DNA of 64,000 nt from Paragyromitra xinjiangensis (lineage: Eukaryota; Ascomycota; Pezizomycetes; Pezizales; Discinaceae), in NCBI GenBank assembly GCA_038503065.1, contig JBCAMK010000007.1, positions 1,736,001 to 1,800,000 of the forward strand, read 5' to 3'. The position numbers and the translations under genes are program-made. Shown piece by piece: positions 1 to 14,253 of the stretch (position 1 is its first letter; each line of letters opens with the position of its first letter). Under the pieces are notes generated by a model. It was given only the letters and a program-made list of their open reading frames with translations. It ran no database searches and was not told the DNA's origin.

Positions 1-917
1 GAGCAACGTAATTCAACCCATCACAGTGAACAGTAGTGTACTTTTGAGGGTTGGATTAGCCATAAAACATCAAATACGGTAAAGTACAGGCAAATGTAAG
101 ATGGGATGTCTACCAGCCAGCACGATTGCACGTAAAGGCAAGTATTCACTCTAGTAAGGGATCACTACCTGTAGATAGAATCCTACCTACGGTGGCTATC
201 CTGGCATAGTATTGTGAAGGGAGCTTGGTCGCTGAGACCGTTTGTCAAGCGCTTTCCGGAAAGGGAATTTCAGAATTCGTTAAACCCTATGTGGACTGCA
301 TGGGAATCGATATCTTTGCCTTGTGGGAATGATTTGTGGGGTTATAGTGATCAAAAGTGCTTTGGATCGTAGATCGAGTGACATTTGGTGATTAGCACCG
401 CCTAATTATCCATTCATTAATATTTATTTTATCGGATAAAGCCGACAGATGAGAGAATGCGTTGGTCTAAAGGCTCGATAACTTAGATCTATTGCTATTG
501 CCGCAAAGACAGTTTTCTACCAAGACTCTTATTCTCCTGGCTGGGGAAAAGACTGCCTGATATTTTGAGGTATCGGTAATGTATAACAGCTACCTCCTCC
601 CAGTGTCGTAATCATCGAAACATCACAACGCAACATGCACAACATGGAGTTCAGATGAAGCAATGGGAATGAACCGATGCTGGGAAAGCACTTTAACTGG
701 CTTTCTGGAGAGGTTCAATTCGGGTGATGGATGAAGATATACCTAGCACATATCGTCGAAAATCGGGGTGTTCTTTTTTGACACCCCGCGACATTTAGTG
801 CTTAATGTGTTTCTCGTTGCGTTTTTTTCTTATCAAGGTTCTTTTTCTTATTATGGCCATTTCTCATTACTACATTCGTGGGATCTCGCACCCAATAACC
901 TTAATCCTTTCCTTTTC
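1..917. other. Intergenic, downstream of arabinanase
   Basis: This stretch holds no open frame with codon structure or family motifs on either strand. It is mixed AT-rich sequence with short T-runs near 770-860, close to the end of the minus-strand arabinanase, and probably contains that gene's 3' untranslated region at its right edge. No tRNA-like or repeat structure was seen. Confidence 0.6.
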
Positions 918-2278
918 CTAAACCACGTACGGCCACCCTTCGGCATACTTAATTTCATTCCAACCTAAGTACTTATCCTCATCAATATAGCTGACTCTGG
1001 TATCGACTATGCCACGCCGAAGTTAGTATCAAATACTCTTATCATCCATATCGGCCCGAGATTAACAGAAAACACATACCATAGTGGTAATACAAGATAT
1101 CTTTATTGCCGTCATCTAGAACACCTTGCCCACCAGGGCCATACAGCCATCCGTGACTGCCAAGGATAACATCCCCACCACCATTCACGAGGTCCGTGCC
1201 ATTACGGTCTAAGAAAGGTCCACTAAAGGACCTTGAGCGACCCACTTTAATTTTGTACCTAGATGTTGAGACAATCAGTATTCTCATGATTTCTTGTAGA
1301 TGAAACAAATATCAATGGGAGATACATACTCCTTCCCAGGTGCTGGCATCGATGTATCATACCCACAGCAAGTACCATGGCTGACATAGAGATAGTAGTA
1401 TCCCGTCTGCTTCGCGTAATGGACAAATGGACCCTCAACTGGATTCGGCGACACCGGATCATATGCAATATGCACCGGTGCTGGCCCGTTACTCGCTGGT
1501 GCGTCCATGGCTTTGTTAAGCTTGAATTGCCAGATATTCGTCCAGAAGGACCCGTATGACATGTATGGCGTGCCAGTTTTAGTGTCGATTACAACGTTGG
1601 GGTCAATAGCATTGGTGATGGTCCATGGCTCTGTCGCATTTGGATATTCGGCGATGTCGTATGAGCGGACTACTTCGCCGTGGTCTGTCCAAGAACCTGG
1701 TAAGAGTGTCTTGGAGGTTGCAAGACCGATGGCGGAGTTCTGGGCGCCGAAGGTCGAAACGGAGTAGTAGCAGTGAAATATGTCTCCTACTTTACTCACA
1801 TCGGGTGCCTTTGCTGGGTTAGTCTTGAGAGGTGATTGGTGTTTATGTAAAAGAGTGATATGACCTACCCAGATATCATCCCGGCCCGGCAAGTCAATTA
1901 TGCTTTGTCCGGCGTCCAAAACACTCCCGAGATGTCTCCATGGCCCATTGAGCGTTGGTGACCTGGCAATTGTGACAAGTAGGTGAGTTCCGAACGAATA
2001 GTAGTACTTTCCGTGCTTTACGAGCGACGGGTCATGAATATGTACCGTTCCCCAGCCATTAGTGTCGCCGAAAACCTACGCAAATCCACTAACATTAGAA
2101 CAAGTCATAGGTTCAAAATAACACTCTCAATGATGTGTCGAATTCAGCATACCTTCGAGGGGTACGGCCATTTCGACGGTGAAAACACGCCATTGTTTCC
2201 CTTTGTAGGTGTCCCAAAAGCCACCGCAGCAAGACAAGCTGCGGCCACCAAATGTAAATTTGAGGTAGGGAACAACAT
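918..2278 (-). CDS. Secreted GH43 endo-1,5-alpha-L-arabinanase
   Basis: This is a predicted 348-residue secreted glycoside hydrolase of family 43 that cleaves alpha-1,5-linked arabinan of pectin side chains outside the cell. I rebuilt five exons: 2278-2153, 2075-1869, 1808-1363, 1258-1080 and 1006-918. All four introns are GT-AG and keep the frame. The ATG at 2278 opens a hydrophobic signal peptide (cleavage near residue 22). The three GH43 acidic residues are in place: the base D57 in HIHDPS, D180 in NAIDPN and the acid E236 in NPVEGPF. Other family blocks are DDIWAPDV (108-115), [13 protein letters not shown] (131-143), YGSFW (196-200), a [13 protein letters not shown] block over an exon junction, and GPGGQG (300-305). 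Length and blocks match fungal endo-arabinanases, with no sign of damage. Exo-acting or other arabinan-specific GH43 activity cannot be excluded from sequence alone. Confidence 0.93.
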
Positions 2279-5200
2279 TGTGTCTTTCGTTTGTTGGCCA
2301 AAAGTTCAGGTTGAAGAGTGTCACTTCAAATCCCCCCAAAGAGACAGTTTCCGAAGAGGTTTATATATCTCAGACTTCCCCACCAAATTGTGAAGAAAAC
2401 CAACCCCATCCCTTGCCACCCCATCCCTTTCCACCCCGCAGAATATATTGTCTATTGCCTGGTTTGCGGTATTCATTCATCCGGGTTCGCGAGCGAGAAT
2501 ACCATGAAATTTGACTTTTCTGGAGTGTGTATGCGAGATAATACAAGCCCCAGTCCCCACTGGGGATCTCCGCTATGTAGTAGGAGGCTTTGGGATGAGG
2601 TACTGGGTATAGGTGGTAAGGATACTGCGCGGCTAAATAGACAGGCACCAAAGCCAACCGAGGGAGCCTCGTTTTGCGGGGTGTTGTAGTACGTATGTGT
2701 ACTATTCTGGAACTTGAAGAGCTGAAACCTGGAAAAAGTAAATTGTGGGGATAGACCCGTTGGGGCAATCCGGGTAGCGAAGTACTTACTACTGGTTGTT
2801 AGTAACACTATTCTCAGGGGTGAGCTTATATCTCTTCTGCTGAATAGATGTTCAAGCTTTCTGAAGCTGGAGGCATGGTATGCGTTTTGCTGCTGATCTT
2901 GTAATTGATTTAAGATAAGATAAAGCCCAGCACGCTTGGTACCACCACCACTGCCACCACTATTATTACAGCTCGTACAATTGCTTTAAATCGGTTGAAA
3001 CTGCCACAAGCTCAATCAATCCATCATAAACAGATGAAGAGAGCTCGGGGAGATACTTCGCCGTACCCAAGGCGGTTACAGGGCCATTAGCACACCAAGT
3101 CCAGCTCGGCGAGCCTCAGCCTAATTACGAACGCCACCTCGGCACCTCATCGGCCCACCCGAACTAACTTCGGAACTCGGAATTCCCCGTTTACCCCGTT
3201 GCCATGTCCGACCTCACGTTTAGATGTCACGTACACGTGATCCTCCTTGCATGTAACGCATCACGCACTGCTGATCTGGGTTCTGGTGCTTCAAAATTCT
3301 TGGAATCTGGGCTTGGGTTCCACAACCCCAGTAACCATATGAACCTCGTGGCTATGCAGACTCAAGTACACCACGGGAATCAGATGAAGTCGAAGAAAAG
3401 TAAATAAAGGTATCAATGTCTTTAGCCTACCGCTGCGTTATAGTGTTGAGTTAGGTGGTTTGGGTCATGGAAGCGCCATGCAGATACATGTAGATACTGT
3501 TGGCTGGCGTGTTTGCCATACGACGGAGAAAATTTCGTGAAATTATTTTTTCTCCTACCCTCTTGAACTGTTGCCACTAGCCTGTCGAGTGATAAGCGCC
3601 GGAAAGAAAATCATTGGCACTCTATTCCATACCGTGAGATGCCCAATCAGACGCGGAGAACGTCACATTTTCGTGGATTTTATCTTGCATCACTTCTAGA
3701 AAGGTATAGCTCTAAACGTATGGCCAGAATATATGTGGATCAAGCTGTTAGTAATTCTCTTCTCTCCATCCATTGCTTGGATTGGGCGTAGACGTATTAC
3801 GGGAGCTTTAGAAGCGGGAATAACTACCGAGTTATTCCAGCTGCTACTACTGGATAGCCTTCCTGTTCCAGCATTGATTCTACAGGTTAATCTCGAGTCC
3901 GAAAAACTCTCAGATCTTGGAGTGGAAGCGGCGTAGATCTCAATACTTGTATCGTTCTAGGTGGATGTTAGTTTGAAAGAATATTCATCTACAAGGATAC
4001 ATTGAAACATTGCTAAGGCTGACACTTTTTTCTTCGATCGAGTGAAGGGGTTGAAACGGTATTACTGGGTTGGGTAAAAACGCGATATATAGTAATATAC
4101 CTGGTTCATCACATTGGGTAGGGCTGATCACTGATGCCTATAATTCATTACACGCTACAGTCTGCAGAATCAAGTCTCTATCATCTCGTTCTCGGTACTA
4201 AAGTGGATCAAACGGATGTTTACATAACTCGAAAATCCAATCAACGCTCGATCGAATCATTAGAAGAGCTATTGCGGCCCGGTAGAATATCTACGTACCT
4301 TGAGTATGACATACTTCTTCTGTCGCTCATGCACGTGTCAAACTCTAACCCTCTCATCACAGGAAGAGAAAAAAAACCCACCTCCACACATCCTCGGCAG
4401 TTACCCCTTTCTCTCTTTCTCTCTCTCTTCCTCTTTTGTTTCCCTCCAGTCCCAAAGAAGCGAAGGCCGAGACCCCCGATCGAGAAATTTCGACTGAAAC
4501 CAGATCGATATATTGATAAAGCATACACCCTCTATAGGCTCCGGCTAAAGTCCCCGCATGAGCATGAAGGAACAACGTTTCCTTTGCAAACCCGATCGAG
4601 AGATCTCGATTAGATGCGTCACTGAGTGTGATTGCACCACCGGAAATCGCTGGGGTGGTGACTCGATCGGTATTTTGTGGGGGGGAGGAGGGTCAAATTA
4701 AATACTGACATGTCGAGTTTAATTTGTTTCCCAACCGCCTGTTTCGTTTCAACTGCGGAGAGACGTTAGGCCAAAGATCGAGTTTCTTGCAAATCTGGGA
4801 AAGCAATCCGGTTTCCATGAAGCTGACATACTGACTGAGGAAATTCCCGGGGATGAGCACTCAGTCCCACATGCTCTTGCCAAGGACATGGTTTATCGCA
4901 CAGCTGCGTATTCTTGAGCCCTCTATTGGGTTGCCAAACTTAGTGCTCAACCCTAACCCTATGTCATCAAATTGCGACATGCCCGCTGGCCGGCCAAGCC
5001 GCGCCGGGATTCCGGTGATTCGAGAAAGCAGCAAGGTTGGGTTATTTTGCGCGTTTTCGGAGAAGCTGTAAAGCTAGGCCTAGGTGATACTGTACTAGTT
5101 AGACTAAGAAAATAAGGAACGGTTCAAAGTACTGAATGGTGGTGAATGCGAGAATACTCAAGTAGTAGTAGTAATTCATTTACGTAGCGAGAATACTCAA

Positions 5201-5664
5201 ACATCCTCGACATTTTGGGTATCTAGAGAAGTAAAGCCGGCCAATGCTATGATACTGCTGTGATCAACTCCCTTGACCTGTCTAAAGCATTAGAATGCAT
5301 CTCAAAGCCAAAAAAATAGAACAAGGACGAAATATAGTGATTGAATGTATCGATTTTATCGATTTCACTGACGTTGGTCTACTTATACATAATAATAACT
5401 GGCCCCATGCCATCCAATGCCATTCCATAACAACCCCTCTAGGCCAAACCCCAGGGCCCAAAGCTCATTGCAGAAGCGACAGAAAGCTAATAGGAAAAAC
5501 CCTCATGAATGTAGAAAGACCCGTTGAAAAGAAACGCAAACCCATAGTGAACCCCGTACCCAAACAAGAAAAGACAATAAAAGCAAAACACAAACGCCAG
5601 CAATATGCTTCATGACTCCGAACAAAAAAAGAACCAACCCAAAAACCCAAGCCCGTGAAATCCG
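2279..5664. other. Intergenic between arabinanase and PPN1
   Basis: About 3.4 kb lie between the arabinanase start and the polyphosphatase stop. The left part should be the arabinanase promoter (GC-richer block near 3060-3200). A long plus-strand frame at 4134-4613 is built of Leu/Ser/Phe/Pro low complexity over a CT-rich tract and does not look like protein. An octamer TACATGTA lies at 3485. No gene is supported here. Confidence 0.55.
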
Positions 5665-8095
5665 CTAATTCGATGTCCCAAGATCCTTCCCGTTGATTGT
5701 GCTCACGAAAGCTCTTGTGACAAATGCGTGCCAAATCTTGTCCTTCTTCAATATCTCGTGTTTCTTGCCGTGCTTCTTCTTCTTCTTCTTCAAGGATTCA
5801 AGATCCTCATCTTCCTCCTCTACATCCTCTTCCATATCCTCGTCATCTTCACTTAGTCCCGCTGTCCTGTCCTTGTTCCGTTTGCCGTCTCTCAAAGTAG
5901 CATCGACGATCTCCCCCGCAAGTTTCAGGTAGCTTGTGACAGTCATATCCTTTAGACCGTACACCTTGTCGGTCCTTGTGTTATACTCGACTTCGAATCT
6001 GAATTCCTGGTCCTCAGCGACATCTCTCAACTCGAGATGACCCTGCTGAGGTTCCTCGTCTTCCGGCTTCCGTCCGTTGATCCTCGTCATGTTTGCATAG
6101 TACTGGGTGTAGCCCAACCATGAGAAGGGTTGCATAGAATAAGCCGGACCTGGTGGTGACGTCTTGGAAGGAGGGAGCGGTACGGTCGGATCCCTTTGCT
6201 TCTTCTCCTTTAGGATACTGAACTCATCATCGTCCTCGATAGATTCGACCTCGTCGGCTGGCCTGAGACCAATCCCGTTGTTTGAATCCGAATTGGAAAG
6301 GCCAGTGGTATTGTACTCGACTACCCTCAGCGTCGGGAAGTAGTTCGGGACGACACTGGGTCCAACAAGCGAGAGAATGTATCGTTCGCCCCACTTTCCA
6401 CCAATCTTCTTGGCATACTTCTGGGTTTCTTGTTCGTTCACTTCTCCGTCGGCACTGGCGAGTCCGAGAGGAGTTGGAAGATATGAAAACGCCTCTCGGA
6501 GTGAGTGGAGGTAAGTCTCAGCATTCGATGCAGTAAAGTGTGGGTTCTCCTCGTCAAATAGCTTGACCTCGTCTTCCCTCTCGGGATATTCCATTTCGCA
6601 GCTAGGGTGACCTGCAGAACATGATACGGTTGCCTTCTTTCCGGGCTTCTTTGGTCTCCTGACGTCATCTTCGCGAGGTGGCTTGAGTTCTTCGGTGTCG
6701 TGAAGCAAGAAATGATCCAAGTTCATATGACTAATTTGTCACGGATGTTAACGTCGGTCGCGTTTGATAAGGGAAGTGGAAGCAACATACCCATAGATAG
6801 AACCAACAATGACGTCGCGGTACATTTTCGACCATAGTACGTACTTTTTCCAACATCTGTGATTTGCGTTAGAGATCCGATATACACGATCGTATTTGTA
6901 GTTATGCAAGCGTGCTTACGTTTCATCCCAACTTTGCTTGGTACTGGTCCAAGCGGGCGGTACATGTCCAATCAAGATAGCCTTCATCCCAATATCTCGC
7001 ATCAACGCTAGCTGAATTTTTAGCCATTCCATTTGTTCGTAGCCTGCCTCGCCTTTGATGTCGCAACCGTCAACTGCCGCATTGGAACCGAAAAAGTAAC
7101 TAGAGCCTTGGTATTAGCCAACATAAGATCATACTGGTGGTAATGATTGAGCGTACATTGTGTTGAGAGATATTACTGAGAGACCGCCTTGACTATTCAA
7201 TCCCATCTCGCCGTTGGTCCCTGGGATGACTTGTGTCCAGAAGTATGCGCCTTTATCGAAGACATGATACTGGTCCTGGGGAATGAATCTCCGCCAGATA
7301 TCGGAATACTCTCGGGTTACCCTATTGGGACCGGCAGTCATGATATTGTGCGGGAAGATATCGTTATTTCCGAGTGTCGGAACAACCGGGACAACCAAGT
7401 CGTTCGTTGGATCATCGTCACCAAGGTTGTCGGGCTTGCCGAAAACCGCGAACATCTTTTCGGAGATCCGGCGATTCAGTTCGAGGATTTGGATTTCCGA
7501 TCGAGGAATGTTTGCATCGTTGTCGTGTCTCGCCGAGTCACCGGTCCAGATTACAAAGTCGACCTCCTGTGATAAGATCTCAGGTCAGTTTCGTTGCGAC
7601 TTTTCAAGCCCTGCGCAATTTAGAATTGGACGCACATCTTTCAAATTCTCCTCGATCCATCTGAACGTCTCATTCACCAGCGTGAAGGGTGTGTCACAAT
7701 CTGACGTCTCGGCGCCAAGAAGTGCGGCATTTCCCGAACCACGGTGGCAACGCTGTTGCGTATCTGAGCCAGCGACATAGAATAGGTCTGGATGGACGTC
7801 TATCACCAAAACGCAATCGGGTTAGCTGGTCCGAACTACTAGAGCGGGAGAGAGAGAAAAATATTGAGGATATTTTCGCGCAGGGAGGCCTACCTGAGAT
7901 GTGGAGGAATCTCCCCTTTAGCTTCCTGGGCTGCTCTTCTTGCAGGTTCGTCTGATGATCTCTGTGTAGCGAGTCCTCGACGGGCACCGGCAGGAGAGGC
8001 TTCTGGTTGCGAACAGGGGAGGATTTCGCGGAGGGAGCTAGCAAGCCAACTGCGAAGATGGCAGTGGCCGCGGTAGCAGTGGAGAAAAACCGCAT
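5665..8095 (-). CDS. PPN1: Vacuolar endopolyphosphatase (PPN1 family)
   Basis: This metallophosphoesterase cuts long inorganic polyphosphate chains internally in the vacuole. The 695-residue product is joined from six exons: 8095-7894, 7799-7636, 7566-7157, 7099-6920, 6856-6791 and 6730-5665, all with GT-AG introns in phase. An N-terminal hydrophobic segment (about residues 8-22) is the expected signal anchor. Calcineurin-type metal motifs follow in order: DVHPD (68-72), GDSARHD (131-137), GNND (188-191), an IGHVPP block, and YGHMNLDHF (340-348), which is the hallmark of this family. The long C-terminal part is charged, with a Glu/Asp block and Lys runs coded by the CTT repeats near 5775-5790. 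Length is close to the yeast enzyme (about 670). Acid sphingomyelinase-like phosphodiesterases are the nearest alternative but lack this C-terminal layout. The promoter to the right is strongly pyrimidine-rich on the coding strand. Confidence 0.93.
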
Positions 8096-8384
8096 TGTGG
8101 TGAGAAGGGCTAGCAGGCTGTGCCTACCTAGATGCTGAAGCTAGTGGGGGCTGTAGTAGATGGATGATGGATAGATAGGATAGGATAGGAGGGAGAAGGA
8201 AAGTAAATAAAGAGGAGGAGGAGTAGGGGGAGGCGGCCAAGAGTAGGAGATATATCAAAACTCGACAACCATTAAATGCCGGAGAGCTAAATGCGGAAGG
8301 ATGGAACAATAACCGCTCAGGATAACACGGGAATCAGGGGATTTGGTGTGTATCGGAGATGGAGGGTTTAGGGGGGTGGTGATG

Positions 8385-8430
8385 AGGAGGGAGAGGGGAG
8401 GGAGAGGGGAGGGAAGGAGGGGAGCATGGG
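8385..8430 (+). repeat. Purine/G-rich tract in PPN1 promoter
   Basis: Repeated GGGAG/GGGGAGGG units about 290-330 bp upstream of the PPN1 start codon. On the coding strand this is a CT-rich tract of the kind common in fungal promoters. The plus strand has several runs of three or more G and could fold into a quadruplex. Confidence 0.6.
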
Positions 8431-11400
8431 ATGGATGAAGGGCGAAGATGCTCGGAGGAGAGTGCATACAGCTTGGTGTCTCTCTGACCTCTAGCTCCTG
8501 ATTTGCCTCACGCACCTGCTTCAGGTTCTGCTTCTTCTGTGTCGCTTACTTGCTTGTTTGTTTGCTCCCAATGGATGCATGGAGGACCCTGATGGAACCG
8601 CCTTCTCTCGTGTTACTCTACTCACTCACTCGCTCACTCGCCCATGCCGTTGTTTCTTTTGGTGGGGCAGTCCGGAGTCCAGATGGAGGGGCAGCAGCCG
8701 CCACACTTCAGCGCTGAGCAGCCAGTCGAGTCCAAGGGACAGGAACGTGTTGCGCTGTTGCCCCGTTCCTGGTCGGGTTTAGTGCCAGGCTTCGGCGGGG
8801 AGGCTCTTCGACGTCATAGGACAGACTCAGCGTGTCTGGATCAAGGCCGCCTGTCATTCCGTCCATCCATCCATTCGCCAATTAAATCCTACAAACAGTC
8901 ATTTCTTCCTATGCCAGGTTCGGTCATGAGATCCGTTGTATTGCAAATCCCCAAAAACCCAGCGAAGAAATGATGATTATTACCGCTATTCAGCGAAGTG
9001 GGGTAGAATAATCCAAGTGAGCAAGCGAGTGCGAAAAAGGTGACTGAGAACCGTTCATGATCAACAGCGCGCGACGACGACGATGATGTTGCGGCCGACG
9101 GATACGGTGGGAACCCCATCAATCAATCCTCGTGTGCTCTACAGGAACGAGGAGCCGTAGAGCGTTGTCGCCCACAGCGGTGTGTTCGCTTGCATCAACC
9201 CCCATGGTTCTTCGGTGGTTGCTTTGTGGGATCTGACATGATTTATTGTTTTCTTTTTCGATGGCGCGCTTGTCTGGGCCAGCCAGCTGTGGTGGTCTCG
9301 TGCGGCTGCCTGCGCCCCACCCCCCGTCTGTACCCCCGCATCCCATGCGACGTTGGGATGGACCTACCTCCCCCCCATATCCCAATCTCTCGACACGGGG
9401 GTTTGGGGGGTCTTGGTAGCGATCGGGTTACGCTCGCGAGAATCTGGAATCTTCAGCTTTACGATAGATTGCGCCTTACTGAGAATACCCTTTATTTGGG
9501 GCTGTTCCATTGAAGCCGGATGAATGAGCGATATAAAGATAAGGAAATAGCTAGATCTAGTCAGCAACGCTCGATACTGAAGCGCTGAAACAGATTATTG
9601 TGATATCGATCAAAATGAAATCAAGGATGAAGCTATAAACTCCCGTCAGCTACTAATCCGCTGCTTAGAGAGTACATAGGTGTATGTAGCAACTAATCTC
9701 GAGTGAATTCCTATCTTTAGACCGTCCTTTAATGAGGTGTACATGTGCCGCTGTAAACGTCCGCTGCATTGATCAAGTGCCCTGCCCGCCGCCTCCGCCT
9801 TGGGCGGCCCTCGTCCTTACTCTAGAAGGCACCACCCCGCTGCGAAAAACAAAGGAAAACATGGCGCCGAGGGAAACTATCACCTCTTCCTCTCGTCATC
9901 CACCTCCTCGTGAACTTCAGCACTGCTCGGTCCGTCGCTTATGCCAGATATGCATTTAGAGGCTTCAGGACGAGACCCCCAGATAACGACATCCACAAAT
10001 ACCAACATCATCGTCATCATCATCATGGACGTTGTTCACCGTGACGCCATCATTGATGGATACCTGCCTCGAAGCTTGCTATCGCTGCGAGATCGACAGA
10101 CCTCCCGTCAACTTAAGCTTTGCCCACTTTTGAATATACCTCACGGAGGCAGTGACAAACTGTCAGAAAGTTTGATTGACGTCTCAAGCTCTTGTAATGA
10201 CACTTGAATAAATATATCTCATAGATATTGGAAATTCACCCCGCGACCGGGTGGGCCTTACTGCTGGAGAGGTACTACTTAACACAACAGCATCATCAGG
10301 CTTGCTTTTTTGTTTTGCGAAATCATCCAAACAACTTATCATAGGCTATCTTATCCTAGTTCGGGCCGAAAACCATTAGGTTCCACGTCGGTATGCCATT
10401 TTGAAAGAGACCGTCTCCCGACACGTTGTGCAGCTTCCGGCCAGATCAAAATCTCCAAGACAACTGTCGGTACAAGAGTAGAAGTCACTACAGTTCACCA
10501 GTCGACATGTGTTCGCGGAACACAGCATCTTACCTCCCTGCTCTACCTGCCCCTCTGCCTGCCTACCTGCATAGACTTAGGTACCCAGGGTACTCGCACC
10601 ATGCACTCCGTCCAGAACCCGTCCTATTTCGTCATATCAACTCATTCATCTCAACTGCAGACGTACCTACATACTTCTACTGTCTAGATAGAGTGCAATA
10701 TTAAGGCACGATACCCTGCCATATTAAGCCTCTCATATAGTGTCACCTGCTCTGGTGTTGCTTTTTCATTCCCTAAGCCGACCACGACTACTGATAAGTA
10801 TCCAACAGTTACTTGTAGTCGAATTCACGGTGACTTTCCCACTAAATGCCTTCCGACCAACGGGAGTTAAACCCGAAAATGGCTTGGAAAAAAAACCCCC
10901 TAACCCTCATCATCTCTATCTCACAGAAGTGCGAAACAGTTACTAAAAACAACCCAAAAACGGTCGTCGTGGGGCCTACCCACGGAGGCAAAAGCAAAGA
11001 AAGCAAGCGAACCACGAAAACGCCGAAAAAGCAAACAGATCTCCCTAACCCTGCATCACGTTGGCGCAACTCCGCATGAATTTCTCCGCACCTGGACAGC
11101 CTCAGGGTCCTCTCGGGTTGCTGGGAGCTAGACCGGAGACGGCATGGGTCCGTTCGCCCTATTGTGACAGGTAACAGGTTTTTATTCGTGCTTCGACGTC
11201 TTCCACGGATATCCCTCGGTTGCGCTTCCGTAAAGGGCGACGAAAATACATCCATACGTTGTTCGTAGTCGCTACCATTTCAATGTCTACTGAAACTGCA
11301 TGTAGAAGAAGTAACGAGGTATTTTGATATCTACTGAGACGGCAGGACGCAACAACTAGGCGAATCCACAGCCATGTACGTACCCACGTTCTTGCTTGTT

Positions 11401-14253
11401 GCGCTCACAGCATCCTACAACATGCCGTCCGGAGGTGTCGGCAATTAATATTTTTTTTCCTCCACGCGCCAGGACCGCCTCATCTAGGTACGAATTCCGT
11501 CCGCGGGACTATTGCACGCTTGAGTACAAAATATCTTGGTTGGAAAACAAATCTGGGGTACATGTACGTTACGTACACGCATGGTGGATCTGCTTATTCT
11601 GTTCTACCAAGGCCCTTTTTCCAGTATACCGGTAGGTGTTGTCTGTGAGGCTTTTCCTCGTTCAAGATGGAAATGTATTGTTGTCAAAGCTTTCTTCTTC
11701 TTTCAGAGGCCTGAGTAGGCAGACGCTCACCTGCCTACCCGTCCTGCGGATGCTGTTTCAGGAGATATTCGAATAATTGTATCTCATGCGCGACATATCA
11801 ATGGCTATGTACCGACGATATAACTCGTGCGCTTGAGAATTTGGCCAGACAGGTCAGTCCAGAAGAGTATGTGGACAAGGGGAGCGTTTTAGGCTTGAAG
11901 GTGAAAAATTCTTTTCGAACTCGAAAAGTTGGGCATAAACTTTTACAATGAATGTTTTATCAAAAAGGGAACTCCATAGACGAGTTCTTCTGGGTAGCAA
12001 TTGATAATTACATAAATTACATAAGACTGCAGTTTATATAAAGTAATTCAGCTAATAAAAAGGGCTCGTTCACAAAAAACCCATAAACTCGGTGATTCGT
12101 TCCCGAATCCCCGTTATTCAACGAGCTTCTGGTTCTGGAAAACCAGAGAAACCCCGTTCGAGATCCTAAGCCGACAATTACGAGTAGATGCGCGAATTTT
12201 GAGATGGCGAAAAAAAGTAATTCTACCACCAGGACCTTTTCTCTCACGCTATATACCGACTATGATATCTCGTGAGCCGTGCCTTAACCTACTACGGATT
12301 TTCCACCCGAGGGCATGTTCGTTTCTACTACTTGTTTATTGCCCCACGGCGGTCGAATGACCCCGCGTTTCCCGAGGAATTCCATACAGAGCCTGGAAAT
12401 AGCGTTAAGAACATGCTTTTTTTCTCCGTGTGTCACCACCACCTGCGGCCCACTTTTAAAGGTACCCGGTAAAAGATGCGTCTCACTGCTGCAGCACAGA
12501 TCACCCTCCCTCCCCTGCTTCAGACTTGGCGGGATCTTGGGTCGGGAACATTTGGCAACTGCCTGTCAACACTACATTTTTTATGTGTAACTATCGAGTG
12601 ATTTGAGGTGATACACGCTTATTTTGGATATGGGAAACTCATCCTGGGATATGCTGGGGTTGCTCGAGTAGAAGAGAAAATCTTTTTACGTAATTACCGT
12701 TGGTTCGGCCGCGGGCTCGAATGAAAGTAAGACTTTTGGCTTTATGATGTCGGTAGTCTATTGGGTAATAGTGATGCTGGCCACTCTAGGGAAATCACCT
12801 AGGGCTCCGGCATAGGCGAGGAAGCAGCATTGTGTGACTGAAGGAGATGGGATGGATTGCAAGCATTAAGTTCGGAAGGTTCTTTCCGGAGGGTGGTTGT
12901 TTGGCTTCAGGGTGTGTTGTGGGGGTGTGGACTTGGATGGGGTTTGGGATGAGCTAAGAGTTTCGGTAAGCCACCGAGGCGTCAAATAAACCCTAGGAGT
13001 GGCTTTATTGGATACGAGTTGGCCAGGCTTTGACCTATGCTCAGTAATTTCGCTAAGAATCGTGGCGTCTTGGGTGGTGTCGTTTGCATACGTAGGGTTA
13101 GGATTCTTTTCAATTATTACACGACATGCCTAATTGGGGCTAACTTGTCACGGGCTAACCAAGTTGTGTCTGTTACACGATAGACATCACTCTTTGGGTA
13201 GAGTCTGTGACTGACAACTTCAAGAAAACCCCAAATATATGCTGTGAATCAGGGCCCACTTCATCGTGCTGAGAGTCAGATATAAGAATAGTACTTCCAA
13301 AGGTTTGGAAAGACTGAGAGCACCGGGACCAGTGAAAAAACATCTAAATAGCTACCATGGAGTTATTTTCAACGGCTGATTATTGAATTTCTCTAGCATA
13401 AATGGTTGGTAGTTGATTAAACTTTAAGCTTGTATCCAGTGAACGAATTTGGTCAACACCGCTGGGTTTTGCAGACTTGTGGTAGTTCAATCCGAGGTGG
13501 GTGTTTGAAGTATCATTGGCTGCTAGGTAACAGGGATTTTCTGCATCTCCTTTCATTCGTGGTACCCAAACTGTTGTGGGTTAGCAACCTCCCTTTAGGC
13601 ATGATGCAACCCTAGAACAGTCGATTGATTGATTGATTGATAATTCATACCTTTATCATAGTTAATTATTAAGATTAAGAACACTAAATGAACCATCTAA
13701 CTAATTACAGCGATACCATTCATACTAATTTCGTTATGTCCCCCTCGGCCCATCCGAGACAAGGCTAGTTGAATCATACGCAGAGCTAAACTAAGGACTA
13801 TCTCTAAGATTCTCTAGCTATAGAGGAGTTTAGCAGATTCGGGCTAGCCAGTTTAGTTTTTTGCGGGCTTATTCTTCACTTTTATACGATGCCCGAGTGA
13901 CAGGTGATGTCTCGGGTTCCTTACGTTCCGCGTGCGTGGGCGAAGTCATCATTAAGACAACTCTAAAAGATCCAACGGTATAGTTTAAATTTCCGGCTAT
14001 CAAAGCCTACATACAGAATATAAGAGGAGCGAAATGCTCTGCCGTTCTCCTACTGCATCTTCTTCACCAAACCAAAGCCAAAGCCAAAACCAAAAAAACC
14101 CTCAAACTGGGTAGTTCTCTTCCTCAAATTCCATAATTTCGCTCGCATTAAAGCTGTGTGATCACGGATCAGATTTGAGTAATACGTTAGGATACTGCTT
14201 TCAGCGATGGGGTTGCGGATTGTTTTGCGTACCATGTATGCATAGTATGCAAC
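8431..14253. other. Gene-poor intergenic tract
   Basis: Almost 6 kb hold no convincing gene. Frames such as 10842-11255 (-) and 10310-10687 (+) have no domain, signal peptide or splice context. A (GATT)n stretch at 13621-13660 is a tail of a dispersed element listed separately. The segment near 13870-14040 is degenerate sequence of unknown nature. Confidence 0.5.
13621..13660 (-). repeat. Dispersed-element tail with (AATC)n
   Basis: Read on the minus strand this ends in GAATTATCAATCAATC, matching the tail of the copy at 52399-52452 although the AAGGGCTGGATGC core has decayed. It is a probable old copy of the same 3' end family. Confidence 0.4.

Noticed and set aside
2370..2808. Two overlapping minus frames upstream of the arabinanase
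   Set aside because: They lie in the presumed arabinanase promoter and show only Pro/Ser/Gly-rich low complexity.
4134..4613. 159-residue plus-strand frame
   Set aside because: It runs through a CT-rich tract giving Ser/Leu/Phe/Pro low complexity. It has no domain, splice signals or signal peptide.
10842..11255. 137-residue minus-strand frame
   Set aside because: No conserved motif, no promoter context and no neighbouring exons.
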